A stretch of 54,969 nucleotides of DNA from assembly GCA_001003725.1 (NCBI GenBank), contig LCPR01000007.1, positions 1 through 54,969 of the forward strand, in the 5' to 3' direction. The translations under genes and the position numbers were made by a program. A model generated the notes under the pieces. The model saw only the letters and a list, made by a program, of their open reading frames with translations. It made no database searches and was not told the origin of the DNA. Numbering within the stretch: the first letter of the stretch is position 1; the number at the start of each line of letters is the position of its first letter. This document shows, one piece after another, positions 41,334-50,548 of this stretch. This DNA comes from Candidatus Saccharibacteria bacterium GW2011_GWC2_48_9. GTDB lineage: Bacteria; Patescibacteriota; Saccharimonadia; Saccharimonadales; Saccharimonadaceae.

Positions 41334-43066
41334 TCACGTTTGAGCATTACAGTAAATGCTTCTGATGGAATATCAACTTTACCAAATCGTTTCATGCGTT
41401 TTTTACCCTTCGCCTGTTTGGCGAGAACTTTCTTTTTGCGGGACACATCGCCGCCGTACAATCCAGTCGTCACATCTTTTCGATATGCAGATAGATCGGC
41501 GCGAGCAATAAACTTGCCGCCAATTGCAGCCTGCAAGGCAACCTGAAAATTCTGCCGAGGAATAACTTCTTTGAGTTTGTCGACAACCATGCGGCCAAGA
41601 TATTGTGATTCTGTACGATGCGCCATGATACTGAGTGCGTCGACCATTTCTCCTGCCACATAGAAGTCTATACGTACTAAGTCTTCAGCAATATATTCAC
41701 CAAGCTCATAGTTGAAGCTGCCGTATCCACTTGTCACGCTTTTAAGTTGATCGTAAAAGTCCGTCAACAAATTTGCTAGCGGCGCCTCAAAGCTGATGAG
41801 TGCTCGCTCGTCGATATAGCTCAGATTTTTCTGCTGACCTCGCTTTTGCACAACCAGCTGAATAACTGCACCAATGTACTCTTTTGGTACAATAATCTCT
41901 CCCTGAATCCACGGCTCGCGAATTTCTTTGATCTTTGTGACAATCGGTAAATCACTCGCGCTTTTGATATCAAGCGTCGTCCCGTCGTTCAGGTCTACCT
42001 GGTAGTCGGTAGAAGGATTTGTCACGACAAGGTCGAGATTGTATTCACGCTCCAGGCGCTCGCGCACAATGTCCATATGAAGCAACCCAAGAAACCCGAT
42101 ACGCACACCAAACCCAAGTACAGGTGAGTTTTCCGGCTCAAATTGCAAGGCGCTGTCGCTCAAACTCAGCTTTTCAATCGCGTCTTTGAGGTCGTTATAG
42201 TCTTCGTTGCTGACGGGGAAAAAACCAGCGTACACAAACGGCTTCACGTCTTGATAACCCGGCAACATCGCGTCAGCGTGATGCCTTTTTACTGTCACCG
42301 TGTCGCCAACCCTGGCATCTCGAGTTGTCTTGAGGTTGGTGACAATATACCCAATCTCACCCGTTGTCATCTCTTTATTGGGCTGCATAGCTGGATTAAG
42401 TGAGCCCACTTCAAGCGCCAATCCATGTGCACCGGTAGCCAACATTTCAATCGTGTCACCTTTTTTGATAGACCCGTCGAATACACGAGTATAGAGTATC
42501 ACTCCTCTGTAATCATCGTAGTAGCTGTCGAAAATAAGTGCTCGCGTCGGGTCGTTGTCGATATCTTCAACACCTTCACCTGTTTTTGCGCTAATCTTGA
42601 GAATATCCGACTCTTCGCATCCGAGCAAATTAATAATCTCCGCGCTCACCCGTACTACGTCTGCTGCTGGCAAATCAATTTTATTGAGCACGGGAATAAT
42701 CGTAAGATCTGCAGCCATAGCCAAATACACGTTGGCAAGTGTTTGTGCCTGAATACCTTGGCTTGCGTCTACTACTAACACCGCACCCTCGCATGCTTCA
42801 AGCGAACGCGACACTTCGTAGCTAAAGTCGACGTGACCCGGCGTGTCGATAAGGTTCAGGTCGTACTCTTTGTATGTCATGCGCACAGGCGCAAGTTTGA
42901 TCGTGATACCTTTTTCGCGCTCAAGGTCCATACTATCAAGTAGTTGCGATTTCATATCTCGCTTCTCGACGGTACCGGTCATTTCCATCATACGATCAGC
43001 AAGTGTCGACTTGCCATGATCAATATGCGCAATGATGCAAAAATTTCTAATTTGGGCTTGATTCAT
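41330..43066 (-). CDS. lepA: Elongation factor 4 (LepA)
   Basis: 578 residues, slightly shorter than E. coli LepA (599). GTPase motifs: G1 AHIDHGKSTL near residue 14, G3 DTPGHVDF near 76, G4 NKIDLPAAD near 128. The EF-G-like domains and the LepA-specific C-terminus (KKKVLAKQAKGKKRMK) follow. It is a ribosome-associated translational GTPase. A TATAAT box ends 8 nt before the ATG, predicting a leaderless mRNA. Confidence 0.97.
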   Translation of the reverse strand: MNQAQIRNFCIIAHIDHGKSTLADRMMEMTGTVEKRDMKSQLLDSMDLEREKGITIKLAPVRMTYKEYDLNLIDTPGHVDFSYEVSRSLEACEGAVLVVDASQGIQAQTLANVYLAMAADLTIIPVLNKIDLPAADVVRVSAEIINLLGCEESDILKISAKTGEGVEDIDNDPTRALIFDSYYDDYRGVILYTRVFDGSIKKGDTIEMLATGAHGLALEVGSLNPAMQPNKEMTTGEIGYIVTNLKTTRDARVGDTVTVKRHHADAMLPGYQDVKPFVYAGFFPVSNEDYNDLKDAIEKLSLSDSALQFEPENSPVLGFGVRIGFLGLLHMDIVRERLEREYNLDLVVTNPSTDYQVDLNDGTTLDIKSASDLPIVTKIKEIREPWIQGEIIVPKEYIGAVIQLVVQKRGQQKNLSYIDERALISFEAPLANLLTDFYDQLKSVTSGYGSFNYELGEYIAEDLVRIDFYVAGEMVDALSIMAHRTESQYLGRMVVDKLKEVIPRQNFQVALQAAIGGKFIARADLSAYRKDVTTGLYGGDVSRKKKVLAKQAKGKKRMKRFGKVDIPSEAFTVMLKRD

Positions 43067-43074
43067 TAGAGTAA

Positions 43075-43080
43075 ATTATA
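43075..43080 (-). promoter_or_regulatory. -10 box of a leaderless promoter for lepA
   Basis: TATAAT (minus strand) ends 8 nt before the lepA ATG at 43066. Confidence 0.55.
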
Positions 43081-43092
43081 CCAGAAAACAGA

Positions 43093-43138
43093 GGTAGCGA
43101 CAACATGCGCTGGCTACCATGCGTGCCTGTGGCATGGT
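43093..43138. other. Two overlapping inverted repeats between murJ and lepA
   Basis: GGTAGC (43093-43098) pairs with GCTACC (43113-43118), and ACCATGC (43116-43122) pairs with GCATGGT (43132-43138). The two stems overlap and are mutually exclusive. It lies just past the murJ stop; no U-tract. It may be a weak terminator or RNA switch-like element. Confidence 0.35.
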
Positions 43139-43154
43139 TAGGCGAATGATCCTA

Positions 43155-44747
43155 CTAACGCATTTTTCCGAAAAACAGTCCTAGAACGCGCGATATCACT
43201 GGCCGAGACTCTTTGAGCTTGAACATGTGACATATCATGACGTACGCCGTAATACTGACGAATACGATGACACAGAACTTAGGAAAACTAGAGAAGAAGC
43301 TATTGTCACCAGCACCGAGCGGCAGCAATGTCACCATGAGATACGTGAAGAGCGCCATGAGCCCTGTTGCGCTAGCCATACGGAGAATACTACTCCAGAA
43401 TACTTTGTCGAAAAGCCCCGGTATTCTCCGGGCCATCACCATAAACAATATGCCTATTTCTACGGCCGCCACAATAGATTGCGCCGCGGCCAGGCCTGCT
43501 GCGCCAAGTTCGAGAGTAAACGTAAACCAGACAGCAAGCACGATATTAAGAGAAATTGCTGCTATCGAGATGTACAACGGAGTTTTCGTGTCTTGCTGCG
43601 CATAGAAACTACGTGCGGCAATGTGATATATAGAACGGAACAAGATAGCCACAACTAAAATACCCAAGAGCGACGCCATGAGCGGATCACCACCATTGTT
43701 GATGAAGTTTACCAAGTAGCCGCGCGTGAAGTAAGTGATCATCGAGACAGGAAGTGCAATCCAAATAATCACTCGTAGTATCGTCTGTAGTTCCGAACGG
43801 AACAGGTCTGGCCGCCCCTGGCTTAAGCGCTCGGCCATTTTTGGAAATGCCGCGGTGCTAATGGCAACACCTATGAGATTAATTGGCACCATGTGGAGCG
43901 AAGATGCCTGCTGGTAGGCACGTATTGTACCTTCCGTCATGCGACTCGCCAGGTTCATCTCTACGAGACCGACACCGTAGTCCATACCCTGATCTATCGA
44001 GCGTGGAGGTAACAACCGTAGTACCTGGCGAAACCCCTTGTTCTTCCAGAATATCTTTAACTCGTAATCAAACCCTAGCCCCATTAGTCCAACGGAACTC
44101 ACGACCAGCTGCATGACAGAACCGAGCACTACGCCCAATGCAACACCCATTATTCCACCTTCGAAGACCTCTACCCCGAACAATGTTATTCCCTGGGTGA
44201 AGAACAGTGCACCAATGATAATACCGACATTATAAATAGCGGGTGCGAGTGCATAAAACGCAAATCTGCCGACTGCCTGCTGCATGCTCGCTATGACCGT
44301 TGCAATCGCGAATAAGAATGGGTTTACGGCAATCACTCGCATCATGCTTGTCGCAAGAGCCATACCAGATTCGCTCAAGCCAGGTGCTATAAGATAGCGC
44401 AGTATTGGCTCTGCGAATATGATAATAAGAATGCTCGTCACAAGTGTTACCAGCGCCATGAAATTAATCAGACTTGAGCTCAGCTGCCATGCCGACTTCT
44501 TATTGCCGGTGCCTACTCGCTGATTGAACACCGGTATGAACGTCACGCTCAGCGCACCAGAAACCAGTATAAAGAACATGAAGTCCGGCACAGTAAACGC
44601 CGCGGTGTACGCATCAATACCAACCTTATAGTTCTCGTAGTACATACCGTTGAGTAGCCTGTCACGAAATAGCCCTAGTCCGCTCGACAATAATGTCGAA
44701 GCAGCCAATAGCGTAGCGGCCAACTGGATAGTTAGCCGCTTATTCAT
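43155..44747 (-). CDS. murJ: Lipid II flippase MurJ
   Basis: 530 residues from ATG 44747. About 14 transmembrane helices with the MVF motifs: LGLFRDRLLN near 25, FTVPDFMFFILVSGALSVTFIPVF near 58, and IATVIASMQQAVGRFAFYALAPAIYNVGII near 150. MurJ moves lipid II across the membrane for the class A PBP encoded at 10258. GTG 44777 is an alternative start. It lies 12 bp after ftsH. Confidence 0.95.
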   Translation of the reverse strand: MNKRLTIQLAATLLAASTLLSSGLGLFRDRLLNGMYYENYKVGIDAYTAAFTVPDFMFFILVSGALSVTFIPVFNQRVGTGNKKSAWQLSSSLINFMALVTLVTSILIIIFAEPILRYLIAPGLSESGMALATSMMRVIAVNPFLFAIATVIASMQQAVGRFAFYALAPAIYNVGIIIGALFFTQGITLFGVEVFEGGIMGVALGVVLGSVMQLVVSSVGLMGLGFDYELKIFWKNKGFRQVLRLLPPRSIDQGMDYGVGLVEMNLASRMTEGTIRAYQQASSLHMVPINLIGVAISTAAFPKMAERLSQGRPDLFRSELQTILRVIIWIALPVSMITYFTRGYLVNFINNGGDPLMASLLGILVVAILFRSIYHIAARSFYAQQDTKTPLYISIAAISLNIVLAVWFTFTLELGAAGLAAAQSIVAAVEIGILFMVMARRIPGLFDKVFWSSILRMASATGLMALFTYLMVTLLPLGAGDNSFFSSFPKFCVIVFVSITAYVMICHMFKLKESRPVISRVLGLFFGKMR

Positions 44748-44789
44748 TCTAGTTACTACAGAGCGAACACGTCCCACAGAAATACCAGC

Positions 44790-46673
44790 CTAGGCGTGTA
44801 GCTTAGCCTCTTTAGGCAACTTTGTGTCTTTGAGGATTTCCACTACCGCTTCTTCTTCGAGCGTCTCTTCACGCAAGAGGGCTTCAACTAACTTATCGAG
44901 ACTCGCGCGGTTAGAGTTGATAACAGACTCTGCACGACGAGCAGCTTCTTTGATGAGCTCCTCGACCTCTTGGTCAATAACCTTTGCTGTAGCGTCGCTG
45001 TACGGACGCTCGTGGGTCATTTTATCGAATACCATGCCACCGTTATCGTCGTGGAACACCTGATCACGAAGTTTATTGCCCATACCCTGCTCAATGATCA
45101 TGTCGCGAGCGATTTCTGTCGCCTTGCGCAAGTCGCTACCTGCGCCAGTCGTGATACCGTCTTCGCCGTAGAGAATTTTCTCTGCGACACGGCCACCCAT
45201 CGCGCGCGCCAAGATGTCCTTGAATTCATACACATTAGTATAACTTTTATCTTCTGGTGGTAAGAACCACGTTACACCGCCTGTGCCGCCACGAGGAATG
45301 ATTGTGACCTTGTGAACCGGATCACTATCTGGCAATACATGGCCGACAATCGCATGACCAGCTTCATGGTATGCAGTTAGTTCTTTTTCTTTTTCAGACA
45401 TCACTTTCGCTTTTCGCTCAGGACCAATAGCAACTTTTTCAAATGCTTCTGTTAGGTCTTTGTTGCTGATTTTTTTACTGTTGCGGCGAGCGGCAATGAT
45501 TGCGGCTTCGTTGGCAATATTCGCGAGGTCTGCACCGCTTGAACCGGCCGTCTTTGCAGCCAACTTATCAAGATTCACACTATCTTCTTTCGGCTTGTTC
45601 TTAAAGTGCACACCAAGAATTGCTTCACGGTCTTTACGCTCAGGAAGTAGTATATTTGTTCGGCGATCAAAGCGGCCTGGTCGCAACAGCGCTGCATCGA
45701 GCACATCTGCACGGTTTGTCGCAGCAAGCACTATTACATTCGTACCAGTCTCAAAACCATCCATCTCTACTAATATTTGGTTGAGTGTCTGCTCGCGTTC
45801 GTCATGTCCACCACCCATACCGCTACCACGCTTGCGACCAACTGCATCGATCTCATCGATAAAAATGATAGCTGGTGAGTTTTTCTTTGCTTTTGAGAAC
45901 AGATCACGCACTCGAGATGCACCGACCCCTACAAACATTTCTACGAACTCAGAGCCCGAGATAGAAAAGAAGGGCACGTTTGCTTCGCCTGCTACTGCTC
46001 GTGCAAGCATAGTTTTACCGGTGCCCGGATTACCCACAAGCAACACACCTTTTGGAATCTTAGCGCCTAACTCTTCGTATTTTTTAGGATGCTTAAGAAA
46101 ATCAACAACTTCTTCGAGATCTTGCTTGGCAGAATCATTGCCCGCAATATCGGAAAAGACGACTTTGTCCTTATCAAGACCATATAGCTTTGCTTTTGAT
46201 TTGCCGAATCCCATCGCTTGGTTGTTTTGGCCTTGTGCTTGGCGCATCATGAACATAAAGAAGCCTATGATGACTATAGTCGGTATAAGGATGACCGCCA
46301 TAGTCCGCAGTAGGTCGCCAGTTCCAGATGGAGCTTTGTCGTCAATAACACTGTCTTTTGCTTTATCTGTTAGCCGCTCACTGCCGAGTAAAGTACTCAC
46401 GCCACCCTGCAGGTATGACGTTTCTGTTGGTTCTTTTTTACCTTCAGGAGTAATCTTGAGCTCACCACCCTGGCCCTCGATCTTAGCAATTTTTCCCTCA
46501 TTTGCGCGCTGAATTACTTCAGATACTGGGACTGTTTTAAGATCTTTCGGCGGATTAAAAATCGCCATGAGAGATAACGTTGCAACAATGACAATCGCCC
46601 AGAAAAGCGACAACCTCAAATAGTTGGTCATGTTAGATTTCTTTTTTGGATTTGGACGTTTTTTTGCCGCCAT
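44790..46673 (-). CDS. ftsH: ATP-dependent zinc metalloprotease FtsH
   Basis: 627 residues. Two transmembrane helices (about 18-38 and 122-145) flank an extracytoplasmic domain. The AAA+ domain has Walker A GNPGTGKT near residue 213, Walker [14 protein letters not shown] near 270 and the arginine-finger region LRPGRFDRR. The protease domain carries zinc motif HEAGH near 433. It degrades membrane and short-lived cytoplasmic proteins. No strong ribosome binding site; GATATACT elements lie upstream near the tilS stop. Confidence 0.97.
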   Translation of the reverse strand: MAAKKRPNPKKKSNMTNYLRLSLFWAIVIVATLSLMAIFNPPKDLKTVPVSEVIQRANEGKIAKIEGQGGELKITPEGKKEPTETSYLQGGVSTLLGSERLTDKAKDSVIDDKAPSGTGDLLRTMAVILIPTIVIIGFFMFMMRQAQGQNNQAMGFGKSKAKLYGLDKDKVVFSDIAGNDSAKQDLEEVVDFLKHPKKYEELGAKIPKGVLLVGNPGTGKTMLARAVAGEANVPFFSISGSEFVEMFVGVGASRVRDLFSKAKKNSPAIIFIDEIDAVGRKRGSGMGGGHDEREQTLNQILVEMDGFETGTNVIVLAATNRADVLDAALLRPGRFDRRTNILLPERKDREAILGVHFKNKPKEDSVNLDKLAAKTAGSSGADLANIANEAAIIAARRNSKKISNKDLTEAFEKVAIGPERKAKVMSEKEKELTAYHEAGHAIVGHVLPDSDPVHKVTIIPRGGTGGVTWFLPPEDKSYTNVYEFKDILARAMGGRVAEKILYGEDGITTGAGSDLRKATEIARDMIIEQGMGNKLRDQVFHDDNGGMVFDKMTHERPYSDATAKVIDQEVEELIKEAARRAESVINSNRASLDKLVEALLREETLEEEAVVEILKDTKLPKEAKLHA

Positions 46674-46738
46674 AAATCAGTCGTATTTCCTTTCTGATAA
46701 AATTAGAGTCGTCGGTAATCCCACTAGTATTAAGTATA

Positions 46739-47593
46739 TCATTTTTTATGGGATAGCACTTGAAAATCATCTAGGCCAAACTTAAGGCTGACATTTTTCG
46801 TCAAAGAGTATTTGCTTCCCGCTTTCGCGGTTTTTATTGCGATAACTGCACGGTGCAACTGCGGTCGAGTGAGGGGCACATTGCAAGCATGGGCAAGTAC
46901 TTCGATAGCCGCATCGGGATCCATCATGATATATGGATGACGCCGAAATGTCGCATGGCGATGTGTTTCATGAAGAATGTCAACCTTGAGTTCGTGTTGC
47001 CGCCTCCATAGCGCTAGTAGCTCTAGTTTTGCCGACATCGGTAATGACGCCGCTTTTTCACGGACTCTATTGCGCAGATACTTATCACTAGCATTAGTGC
47101 TGTCTTCTCGCCAATCGAGGCCATGACGCCGTGCGTAGTCAGTGATCTCTGACTTAAACCACACAGTCAGCGGTCGGTATACATCGTCGGCCCCAAATAC
47201 CGCTAAACCTCGCCAGCCGGTGCCTCTCAGTAAATTGATCGCAACCGTCTCTACGACATCGTCGGCATGGTGTGCAGTCACAATCGGGCCCTTGTACTTT
47301 TTGCTGACTTTGCGTAAAAATGCGTACCGAGCGTCGCGCGCCTGCTCTTCACTGGCGTCTTCGCCCAACGCGAGCTCTATAAGCTCAAACGGCAGCCCGT
47401 ATCGCTCCGCCAGGCTTTGGACGAATCTGGCATCGCCGCCGCTCTCGTGCGACGGACGTATGCCGTGATCCACGTGCGCCACGACGAGATTATCGCCATA
47501 TCGCCGGTGCATTGCATCGAGCAATACGACAGAGTCTACGCCGCCACTCACCGCTACTACGTAGCGAGACTTAGTCGCCGAATCGCTTGCCAA
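46739..47593 (-). CDS. tilS: tRNA(Ile)-lysidine synthase TilS
   Basis: About 284 residues from TTG 47593. The PP-loop SGGVDS and the VVAHVDHGIRPS, TAHHADDVVET and LLRGTGWRGL motifs are typical of TilS, which modifies C34 of tRNA-Ile(CAU) to lysidine. The in-frame ATGs at 47677 and 47653 would give 20-28 extra residues lacking family similarity and overlapping the neighbouring gene by about 85-107 bp. TTG 47593 has GGAG 6 nt upstream. The C-terminal domain is short. Confidence 0.9.
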   Translation of the reverse strand: MASDSATKSRYVVAVSGGVDSVVLLDAMHRRYGDNLVVAHVDHGIRPSHESGGDARFVQSLAERYGLPFELIELALGEDASEEQARDARYAFLRKVSKKYKGPIVTAHHADDVVETVAINLLRGTGWRGLAVFGADDVYRPLTVWFKSEITDYARRHGLDWREDSTNASDKYLRNRVREKAASLPMSAKLELLALWRRQHELKVDILHETHRHATFRRHPYIMMDPDAAIEVLAHACNVPLTRPQLHRAVIAIKTAKAGSKYSLTKNVSLKFGLDDFQVLSHKK

Positions 47594-47750
47594 CCCACAC
47601 TCCGAGCGCAATACCAACGATTCCGCCGACAAACCCACCGAGCACCGCCCATGCATCAAATGAATTATAGTCCCCAAATAGCATCGGTACGACGCTGCCG
47701 ACCGTCATACCCAATACACCAAAGAAACTGATTGTCTTTTTATCTAACAT
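47571..47750 (-). CDS. Small glycine-zipper membrane protein
   Basis: 59 residues from ATG 47750 with two hydrophobic helices, the second a glycine-zipper (GGFVGGIVGIALGVWVGKRFG). The size and second helix resemble AtpZ/AtpI-type ATP synthase assembly proteins, but there are no atp genes here, so no function is assigned. Its end overlaps the proposed tilS start by 23 bp. Confidence 0.65.
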   Translation of the reverse strand: MLDKKTISFFGVLGMTVGSVVPMLFGDYNSFDAWAVLGGFVGGIVGIALGVWVGKRFGD

Positions 47751-47796
47751 ACCCTCAGTATACGCCTTTGCGGTTGTGTTTTGCACCCGGTTGAGA

Positions 47797-47802
47797 CATA
47801 CT
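47797..47802 (+). promoter_or_regulatory. -10 box of a leaderless promoter for the hydrolase at 47811
   Basis: CATACT ends 8 nt before the ATG at 47811; TTGTGT at 47774-47779 is a possible -35 with a 17-nt spacer. Confidence 0.45.
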
Positions 47803-47810
47803 CTAAAAAT

Positions 47811-48803
47811 ATGATACAAACGCTCAATAAAAAACGCGTACTTAAATATCTTATAATTGCGCTAGCGTCTCTGTGCACACTGCTCGCTATTGCACTCGTA
47901 GTGCTATATATTATGCCGCATCGAAGTGAGCGACTACAGCAAACGTCAACCAAAACGTTTTCATACGAAGAGGCCGTCAAGCAAATTTCGGCTCAGCAGA
48001 AGAAAGACCAGGCGCAAAAAAACTTCGAAGAAGGCTGTGAGACACAAAGCTATCTCCACGACAAGAAAGTCGCCCGCACTGTAGTGCTATTTCACGGCAT
48101 TGTTGCCTGTCCTCAACAATACTCGACCGTCGCAAAAGCGTTCTTTGAAGCTGGCTACAACGTATATGTGCCACTTGCACCAGAACACGGCACCACCGAC
48201 AACCCCGAAGCAACGAGTGACATTACACTCAATAGTCTCACGCGCTACGTAGGTAACAGCTATAGTGTGGCAACAGGACTTGGTGACGAAATCGGGTTCG
48301 TGGGATTATCTGGTGGCGGAGCGTTAGCCACCTGGGGCGCACAGTATATCGATGGTGTATCGCGGTTACTAGTACTGTCGCCGTTTTATCGCACCACTCA
48401 GCAAGCAGCACCCAACTGGCAGTACCCGTTCTTACTTTCGCTTTACGGCATGAATCTCGCGCCCGATCGTCAAGTTCAGGACTTTTCCATCCGCGCGCTC
48501 ACCAAATACCTCATCTTAGTTGAGAACTACCGAGAAGACCTCAAAGCCCCTCACCTCAAGCATGTTGCAGTCATCACCTCGGCCAACGACAAGGATATCG
48601 ACCTAGATCTCGCTCATCGCATACCTAGCAAGTTAGCCAAAAACAGTGCCGCCTCATTTCAACATACCCGCCTTGCGCCAGAGCTAGGTATCGGCCACGA
48701 CATGCTTAGCCCAGAACAGAGTGCTGTCAAAAAACACCAAAAACAGCTCAACAATCTCTATTTGAGCTTTTACGAAAATCGCCCTCCAGCCAAAGAGCTA
48801 TAG
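47811..48803 (+). CDS. Membrane-anchored alpha/beta-hydrolase (lysophospholipase-like)
   Basis: 330 residues from ATG 47811. An N-terminal transmembrane helix (about 12-36) is followed by an alpha/beta-hydrolase domain with VVLFHGIVACPQQYS near residue 85, the nucleophile elbow GLSGGG near 165, SANDKDID near 260 (Asp) and GIGHDM near 296 (His). A carboxylesterase or lysophospholipase role is likely, acting outside the membrane. Upstream in-frame ATG 47781 would overlap the promoter. It converges with the polymerase gene by 6 bp. Confidence 0.8.
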   Translation: MIQTLNKKRVLKYLIIALASLCTLLAIALVVLYIMPHRSERLQQTSTKTFSYEEAVKQISAQQKKDQAQKNFEEGCETQSYLHDKKVARTVVLFHGIVACPQQYSTVAKAFFEAGYNVYVPLAPEHGTTDNPEATSDITLNSLTRYVGNSYSVATGLGDEIGFVGLSGGGALATWGAQYIDGVSRLLVLSPFYRTTQQAAPNWQYPFLLSLYGMNLAPDRQVQDFSIRALTKYLILVENYREDLKAPHLKHVAVITSANDKDIDLDLAHRIPSKLAKNSAASFQHTRLAPELGIGHDMLSPEQSAVKKHQKQLNNLYLSFYENRPPAKEL

Positions 48804-50093
48804 ATAACGCGTGCTGCCGAATGGAATCTTTTCTCGCACAGTATCGCCCACACCAATCGTATCTGCGCTATGAATCACGTGCTTGCCATAGCGGTCGTTT
48901 ATCTCGTCTATCGCGCTGACGATGCTTTTTTCACGCGCGAGTTCATCGCCAAATAAGCTCATCTGTGGATCGTCATCGTCACTTAGTTCATAGACCGTCA
49001 CACCGATTGTACGAATAAGCGGTGGCGCGTTCACAAACAGTTGTTTGGCCTGAGAATAGATCGCCTGGTCGGAATAGAACGGCATCGTACTCATATGCCG
49101 CGCATGCCAGTACCTCGAGCCGTGCTGACCTTCCCAGCCACCTCGCACTGATTCTTTGCGTGTGCCCGGCTCGCGGTGTGTTGTTGCCCACACCTGTACT
49201 CCGCGCGCCACCTTGCCCTGTGAGCGGATTTTTTTACCGGTTGCTTCGCAAAGATGGTGAAGCCGCTTGATAATCTGTTCGTACGGAAGATTGTAGCCAT
49301 CGAGCACAAACTGGCGTCCTGCTGTTTTCATCTCAAAATCAACATTATCTACCTCCCAGCCACGCAGTCTTTGATGCCATTGGTCGCCGTTGACACTCTT
49401 AAACACCATACTTCGCAACACTTGCGCCTCGGCATCCAGAAACTGTAGCGGCGTAAGGATGCCGACGGCCTGTAGCCTTGACTCGTTACGTTGTGCGATG
49501 CCAGTCAAGTCAGTCAGCTCCAAGCTGGCATATATAGCGCGTAAATTAGCCGCTGTAATAACATCAAGTCCGTCGGGTTTGTGTAGACTTGCTGCTGTTT
49601 TAGCGAGAAAGCGATTAGTTGCAATACCTACGTTGCAGCGCATCGCACAGCCTATTTCATTTCGCAGGCGCTGCTTGATCTCTCTGCCGATACTCTCTAG
49701 GCCTCGCTCGCGAATTGCTCGTGGTGACTCGTGAAAATCTATCACACCTTCATCGATACTTTTCATTCGCACGTGCGCCGAGTAGTCATTCATGATATCG
49801 AGCATTTTGTGATATACATAGCGGTACTTGGCGGGATCGCTCTCTATTCCCACTAAGCCAGGGCATATTTTCTTGGCATCTTTGAGCTTCATCCCAAGTG
49901 TCACTCCCATAGCTTTCGCTTCATAGCTTGCCGTGACGATCATAGTATGTTCGGTACGCCTGTTTACTATAGCCACAGGTCTACCGCGCAAACGTACACG
50001 TGCTTGCTGCTCAACAGTCGCAAAACAGCTATTTAGATCGATATGCATCACCTGAGGGGTTTCCGAGTTGTAGTCGTGACGAAGCGTTTTCAT
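48798..50093 (-). CDS. Y-family DNA polymerase (DinB/UmuC type)
   Basis: 431 residues. The palm has Asp19 in VMHIDLNSCFATVEQQ and the SIDEGVIDF motif (Asp114, Glu115). A C-terminal little-finger domain spans about 240-350. The NS-C-F motif after the first Asp is like UmuC/UvrX enzymes rather than DinB. It performs translesion synthesis. It starts within the stop of an 87-residue protein gene (ATGA overlap), as polymerase-accessory pairs do. No beta-clamp motif was identified by eye. Confidence 0.92.
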   Translation of the reverse strand: MKTLRHDYNSETPQVMHIDLNSCFATVEQQARVRLRGRPVAIVNRRTEHTMIVTASYEAKAMGVTLGMKLKDAKKICPGLVGIESDPAKYRYVYHKMLDIMNDYSAHVRMKSIDEGVIDFHESPRAIRERGLESIGREIKQRLRNEIGCAMRCNVGIATNRFLAKTAASLHKPDGLDVITAANLRAIYASLELTDLTGIAQRNESRLQAVGILTPLQFLDAEAQVLRSMVFKSVNGDQWHQRLRGWEVDNVDFEMKTAGRQFVLDGYNLPYEQIIKRLHHLCEATGKKIRSQGKVARGVQVWATTHREPGTRKESVRGGWEGQHGSRYWHARHMSTMPFYSDQAIYSQAKQLFVNAPPLIRTIGVTVYELSDDDDPQMSLFGDELAREKSIVSAIDEINDRYGKHVIHSADTIGVGDTVREKIPFGSTRYL

Positions 50094-50353
50094 GTCCTAT
50101 CTCCCTCACGTGTCAGCCGCCAGGTCAGCCGTTCGCTATCAAATTCTAGCCGATAGTCTGCTGCTCCGTCGGTCACGTCAAATACATGTACCGTTCGGCG
50201 CCCCTGTACAGTAGGGTGACGAAGTCCTATTTCGGCGACTATCACCTCCCGTCCACTTGCGCGCCGAAACTTGATAGGCACACATGGATTGAGACCGCTG
50301 CCGTATTTTGCTAATACCTCCACTCGCTCGTCAAGAAATAGTTCATCATTCAT
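50090..50353 (-). CDS. Small accessory protein coupled to the Y-family polymerase
   Basis: 87 residues with mainly beta-strand character (PCVPIKFRRASGREVIVAEIGLR, TVHVFDVTDGAADYRLEFD). It has no recognised domain. The ATGA overlap with the polymerase gene strongly suggests linked function. The arrangement recalls the YolD-UvrX pair of Bacillus phages, although sequence similarity is not evident. A GGAG element lies about 10 nt upstream of the ATG. Confidence 0.75.
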   Translation of the reverse strand: MNDELFLDERVEVLAKYGSGLNPCVPIKFRRASGREVIVAEIGLRHPTVQGRRTVHVFDVTDGAADYRLEFDSERLTWRLTREGDRT

Positions 50354-50548
50354 CGTTAAAAATCTCCAAATACAGTCTAGGAGAAACGCTAGTAATAAGT
50401 GTTCGCCCGTACTCTCTGGCCCGTTTCGTAGCCGAGAATGCGAAGACGATGATTATAATGCTACCGGAGGGACGCTTCGTTCTTATTTAAACTAGTGTGT
50501 TTCGCGGTGCCGTACTACCCAGTATAGCACTATGTGATAACCGCAAAC

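Noticed and set aside
45460-46512. 350-codon open frame on + strand
   Set aside because: It is antisense to ftsH, whose motifs are intact; the translation is Ser/Arg/Pro-rich with no domain. A frame shadow.
47594-47677. ATG start of tilS at 47677
   Set aside because: The added residues have no family similarity and lie inside the neighbouring small membrane-protein gene; TTG 47593 has a ribosome binding site.
50354-50548. LexA-like operator upstream of the 87-residue/polymerase genes
   Set aside because: I looked for a palindromic GAAC/GTTC pair and found only a single half (CGAACACTT), which is not enough.
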